In this document: piece after piece, positions 63,422 to 64,000 of the stretch
Position numbering within the stretch: position 1 is the stretch's first letter
How the letters are laid out: each line of letters starts with the position of its first letter
NCBI GenBank assembly: GCA_963769605.1
Contig: CAVYML010000003.1
Location: 496,001-560,000, forward strand
DNA from: Fen-1254 sp963769605
GTDB taxonomy: Bacteria > Bacteroidota > Ignavibacteria > UBA10030
Direction: 5' to 3'
DNA length: 64,000 nt
Notes under the pieces: model-generated
Seen by the model: the letters and a program-made list of their open reading frames with translations, nothing else
The model's database searches: none
What the model was told of the DNA's origin: nothing
Made by a program: the position numbers and the translations under genes

Positions 63422-64000
63422 ATGACACCTCTCGAAATCGAATTAGTCAAGGATGCAATAAAAGATATAGATTGTTCTATCGATGGAATAAGGGACGCCA
63501 TAGAAATATTAATTGCCGATGAATCGTTTCCTTTGAATGAAAATGAAGTTTTTGTACAGTTTGTTTATGGGCGGCGAATTAAGGGAACGAAAACTTATGA
63601 TATCCAGAAAATGGGTGTAAGAATTCCCAAAGAACATTTAAATTTTGAGTTTATCGATGAAGCTATCATTGACATCAATATACAATGGCAGGAAATCAAA
63701 CAAGAATGCGAGAAGGGATTGTTAAAGATACATCGCCCTCTTTATCCATTTCATTTTGGGATTCCGTATGAAGTGAATCTCGAGTTTGTCATGATCGGAG
63801 ACCCGGCACCTTGCGGCGAAATACTTCTCGAAGTTGACGAGGTATTTATTCTCGACTCCAAAGAAAGTTTTGTTAAAGAAAAGGAATATGAACTTATCAA
63901 TATCCCCAAACGCACAGGCAAGCAAATAATATTAACGAGGGAAGAAGCGGCAAAGAAAATGCGTAAGAATGAGGACATTCTTTATGACACGAAGATCCAC
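63422..64000 (+). CDS. Unrecognised protein, cut by the window edge
   Basis: An open frame of 193 codons from the ATG at 63422 to the end of the window, with no stop. AAGGA lies directly before the start, closer than usual. The product begins MTPLEIELVKDAIKDIDCSI and is acidic, without a signal peptide or membrane span. Codon use looks normal for the region and there is no rival frame. I do not recognise a family. It follows the giant kinase after a spacer with a dispersed palindrome, so it is probably a separate transcript. Confidence 0.65.
   Translation, partial: MTPLEIELVKDAIKDIDCSIDGIRDAIEILIADESFPLNENEVFVQFVYGRRIKGTKTYDIQKMGVRIPKEHLNFEFIDEAIIDINIQWQEIKQECEKGLLKIHRPLYPFHFGIPYEVNLEFVMIGDPAPCGEILLEVDEVFILDSKESFVKEKEYELINIPKRTGKQIILTREEAAKKMRKNEDILYDTKIH

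Overview
The window reads as a piece of a Bacteroidota/Chlorobiota-type chromosome, most like the Ignavibacteria and relatives (inference from gene content, not from a marker tree). The reasons are a SprA translocon gene, a PorX-type regulator, a secreted protein ending in a 'YPNPFNP' type IX sorting domain, a TonB receptor with an HMA protein and an HYC_CC_PP-type small protein, and an unusual wealth of multi-PAS kinases. Base composition is moderate, and genes are closely packed except at 26.3-36.3 kb.

Layout. 0-2.7 kb: a small membrane protein and an lptF/lptG-type permease pair on the minus strand. 2.8-12.2 kb: a signalling block (HisKA_2 kinase; a REC-PAS-GAF protein with no output domain; a hybrid kinase; a stand-alone Hpt) with a frameshifted pdxH inside it. 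12.6-21.1 kb: sprA, read through two compensating frameshifts, followed by porX. 21.1-26.3 kb: housekeeping genes tsaE, tsaB, accD, panC, a GlmU-like nucleotidyltransferase and a membrane glycosyltransferase. 26.6-36.2 kb: a looser region with an SGNH hydrolase, a frameshifted secreted protein, a three-gene metal-related cluster (TonB receptor, HMA protein, HYC_CC_PP protein), tRNA-Thr(CGT), tRNA-Ser(TGA), a YXWGXW-repeat protein, a VanZ-like protein and a type IX cargo protein.

36.2-63.2 kb is a 27-kb island made almost entirely of two-component genes. It holds a receiver separated by an in-frame TGA from its probable N-terminal domain, a membrane protein with a DHp helix but no ATPase domain, a receiver fused to a DHp-like helix without the phosphoacceptor His, an NtrC-type sigma-54 activator, a receiver with a Cys4 tail, two tandem-duplicated hybrid kinases, and two giant REC-multiPAS-GAF-kinase-REC proteins flanking a membrane kinase and an Rcp1-like response regulator. 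The kinases share PAS modules in different orders and numbers, the two giants contain a 392-bp block of perfect identity, and the spacers between the genes are also duplicated. At least one of the tandem kinases has a good sigma-54 promoter, so the nearby NtrC-type activator may control it. An unrecognised gene runs off the right edge.

Four single-base frame breaks (pdxH, sprA twice, the 27.8-kb secreted protein) and one in-frame stop may be partly sequencing or assembly errors. They should be checked against reads before any biological reading is given to them.
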